DNA from: JAEUPI01 sp044222685
GTDB lineage: Bacteria > Pseudomonadota > Gammaproteobacteria > Burkholderiales > Burkholderiaceae_C
Assembly (NCBI GenBank): GCA_044222685.1
Contig: JBGAMU010000006.1
Location: 1-64,000, forward strand
Length of the DNA: 64,000 bases
Reading direction: 5' to 3'
The position numbers were made by a program, and so were the translations under genes. Positions 62,217 to 64,000 of the stretch are shown piece by piece (position 1 is the stretch's first letter; every line of letters starts with the position of its first letter). Under the pieces are notes generated by a model. That model was not told where the DNA came from, did no database searches, and saw only the letters and a program-made list of their open reading frames with translations.

Positions 62217-62996
62217 GTGAATGCCGTGCTGAAGCCGCCGCAGGCGGCGCCCGTGGCCAGCCGGCTCGAGGTGACCGGGCTGCGCAAGTCGTACGGGTCG
62301 CGGCAGGTCGTGTCCGAAGTCCACCTGGCGGTCAGCGCCGGCGAGGTGGTGGGCCTGCTGGGACCTAATGGCGCCGGCAAGACGACCACTTTCTACATGG
62401 TGGTCGGGCTGGTACGGGCCGATGCCGGCGAGATCCACATCGACGGCCAACCGGTGCACCACAAGCCGATTCACCAGCGCGCCCGCATGGGTCTGTCGTA
62501 CCTGCCGCAGGAGGCGTCGATCTTCCGCAAGCTCACGGTGCAGGAGAACATCCGCGCCGTGCTCGAGCTGCAGCATGACGCGCGCGGCAAGTCGCTGCGC
62601 GCGGCCGAGATCGACCGCCTGCTCGAGCAGCTGCTGCGCGACCTGGGCATCGAGAAGCTGCGCGACTCGCCGGCACCGGCGCTGTCGGGCGGCGAGCGGC
62701 GGCGCGTCGAGATCGCCCGCGCGCTGGCCACGCAGCCGCGCTTCATCCTGCTCGACGAACCGTTCGCAGGCGTCGACCCGATCGCGGTGATCGAGATCCA
62801 GCGCATCATCGGATTCCTGAAGAATCGTGGCATCGGCGTGCTGATCACCGACCACAACGTGCGCGAGATGCTGGGCATCTGCGACCGTGCCTACATCATC
62901 AGCGAGGGCCGCGTGCTGGCCGAGGGCACGCCCCAGCAGATCGTCGAGAACCCCGATGTTCGCCGGGTCTACCTCGGCGAGCACTTCCGGATGTAG
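62217..62996 (+). CDS. lptB: Lipopolysaccharide export ABC transporter ATP-binding protein LptB
   Basis: ATPase of the LptB2FG complex that drives LPS extraction from the inner membrane. The 259-residue protein has Walker A GPNGAGKTT, Q-loop in LSYLPQEASIFRKL, signature LSGGERRRVEIARALA, Walker B FILLDEPFAGVDPIAV and switch His in ITDHNVREML, the exact LptB motif set. The start is GTG at 62217 with GGAG 10 bases upstream, giving a 15-residue extension before the conserved start; a second GTG three codons on is possible. Followed by rpoN after 9 bases, the classical order. Confidence 0.95.
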   Translation: MNAVLKPPQAAPVASRLEVTGLRKSYGSRQVVSEVHLAVSAGEVVGLLGPNGAGKTTTFYMVVGLVRADAGEIHIDGQPVHHKPIHQRARMGLSYLPQEASIFRKLTVQENIRAVLELQHDARGKSLRAAEIDRLLEQLLRDLGIEKLRDSPAPALSGGERRRVEIARALATQPRFILLDEPFAGVDPIAVIEIQRIIGFLKNRGIGVLITDHNVREMLGICDRAYIISEGRVLAEGTPQQIVENPDVRRVYLGEHFRM

Positions 62997-63005
62997 ACCC
63001 CGGCC

Positions 63006-64000
63006 ATGAAACCCTCACTCCAAGTCCGCCTGTCGCAGCACCTGGCGTTGACGCCGCAGCTGCAGCAGTCGATTCGCCTGCTGCAGCTGTCGACGCTGGA
63101 ACTGCAGCAGGAGATCGAGCAGATGCTCGATCAGAACCCGTTCCTCGAGACCGAGGAAGAGGCCTCCGCGCCCGAGGCTGCGGTCGAGCGCGCGCCGCTG
63201 GTCGAGCCGCCGCCCGCCGAGCGGACGTCCGAGCATGACGGCAACGCCGACGACACCGGCTTCGACGGCGGGGAGGAGGCACGCGGCATCGACAACACCG
63301 AGTTCGGCCAGGCCGAGCGCAGCGAGTGGGAGAACGGCACCGAAGGCGACGACTTCGACGGTATCCGCGAGCTGCCGGGTTCGGCGGCGCCGTCGGCCGC
63401 GAGCGACGACGACAGCGAGGCGCAGGACCGCAGCGCGGCCGTGCCGTCGCTGCAGGAACACCTGCGCGGCCAGCTCGCCGGCATGCGCCTGAGCGACGAC
63501 GATCGCGGCGCGGTCGAGGTGCTGATCGAGTCGCTCGATGGTGACGGTTATCTGGCCGACACGCTGGAAGAGATCGCCGAGCGCCTGGCCGGCGACGACC
63601 CGCTGGCCCGCGAGGAGCTGATCGAACGTCTGCAGTGCGCGCTCAAGTGGCTGCAGAGCCTGGATCCGCCGGGCGTCGGCGCACGCGACCTGGCCGACTG
63701 CCTGTGCCTGCAGCTGCTGGCCCAGCCGGCCTGCGCGGCGCAGGCGCTGGCGGTGGTGATCTGCCGGCGCCACCTCGACCTGCTTGCGCGGCGCGACGTC
63801 AAGCGCCTGATGGCCGCCACCGGCGCCGACGAGGCCCTGCTGCGCGAGGCCCGCGAGCTGATCGTGCGCTGCGAGCCCAAGCCCGGGCGGGCGTTCGGCC
63901 AGTCCGACTCGCGCATCGTGGTGCCCGACGTGTTCGTGCAGCGCGGCAGCCGCGGCTGGCGCATCCAGCTCAACCCCGACGTGATGCCCAAGCTGCGCAT
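63006..64000 (+). CDS. rpoN: RNA polymerase sigma-54 factor, N-terminal part (3' end outside window)
   Basis: Alternative sigma factor for enhancer-dependent promoters (nitrogen and other regulons). The window holds 331 codons. Region I is present (residues about 1-50, MKPSLQVRLSQHLALTPQLQQSIRLLQLS with Gln/Leu-rich repeats that bind activators and the -12 element). An acidic region II follows (about 50-150, unusually rich in Glu/Asp/Gly), then the start of the core-binding region III (LQEHLRGQLAGMRLSDDDRGAVEVLIESLDGDGYL). The DNA-binding helix-turn-helix and RpoN box are beyond the window end. The ATG at 63006 is 9 bases after lptB. Confidence 0.95.
   Translation, partial: MKPSLQVRLSQHLALTPQLQQSIRLLQLSTLELQQEIEQMLDQNPFLETEEEASAPEAAVERAPLVEPPPAERTSEHDGNADDTGFDGGEEARGIDNTEFGQAERSEWENGTEGDDFDGIRELPGSAAPSAASDDDSEAQDRSAAVPSLQEHLRGQLAGMRLSDDDRGAVEVLIESLDGDGYLADTLEEIAERLAGDDPLAREELIERLQCALKWLQSLDPPGVGARDLADCLCLQLLAQPACAAQALAVVICRRHLDLLARRDVKRLMAATGADEALLREARELIVRCEPKPGRAFGQSDSRIVVPDVFVQRGSRGWRIQLNPDVMPKLR

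Overview
The window reads as a contiguous piece of a GC-rich betaproteobacterial chromosome of the order Burkholderiales, most like the phototrophic Rubrivivax lineage. The support is gene content and order typical of the group (leuS-lptE-holA, lptD-surA-rsmA divergent from amgK, lptA-lptB-rpoN, metX-metW), recurrent TAGAAT-type -10 boxes, and bacteriochlorophyll genes (bchE-bchJ). No rRNA, tRNA, CRISPR array, prophage or complete insertion sequence was seen. The species assignment is inference.

Layout. 1-3112: 3' part of leuS, then lptE and holA. 3118-6108 (minus): thiL-pgpA-pncC-ghrA, each junction a 4-base start/stop overlap. 6196-8493: maeB. 8628-9711: an A/T-richer island with a strong promoter, a secreted T1/barnase-type RNase and a barstar-type inhibitor. 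9742-14282 (minus): lptD-surA-rsmA, with amgK divergent. 15481-19481: M20 peptidase, lysophospholipase-like hydrolase, dienoyl-CoA isomerase-like protein, metW. 19591-20851 (minus): metX behind a SAM-II riboswitch and an intrinsic terminator. 20916-23801: HlyD-like lipoprotein plus ABC exporter. 23964-27642: NTF2-like protein, membrane-anchored glutamate-synthase-like flavoprotein, degenerate response regulator, glutathione transferase.

27703-36964 (minus) is the most coherent accessory block. It encodes a nucleoside-type ABC importer (BMP binding protein, double ATPase, two permeases), URC1 (GTP-cyclohydrolase-II-like), URC4 (DUF1688), uracil phosphoribosyltransferase and a cytosine-deaminase-family amidohydrolase. 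Together these look like import plus URC-type pyrimidine catabolism in one operon.

37091-39405: divergent from it, bchE and bchJ with a PpsR/CrtJ-type palindrome over a TTGACA -35 box. 39509-41751: purB and pyrF. 41764-44640: a hybrid histidine kinase split by an in-frame amber codon. 44637-50873 (minus): orphan molybdenum hydroxylase large subunit, M14 carboxypeptidase, class II amidotransferase, geranylgeranyl-reductase-family flavoprotein. 51013-51766: short DksA-like zinc-finger protein and a small unknown. 51877-56754: glcB and a HAD hydrolase, a LysR regulator with a DUF2214 membrane protein, and PsiF. 56894-58261: Ser/Thr kinase fused to a cyclic-nucleotide-binding domain. 58414-64000: argS, SPOR protein, dsbA, lptA-lptB and the start of rpoN, which runs off the window.

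Three copies of a roughly 80-bp GC-rich multi-hairpin repeat (18819, 29024, 51768) lie between genes. A separate pair of 10-bp palindromes sits in frame within the leuS zinc knuckle.
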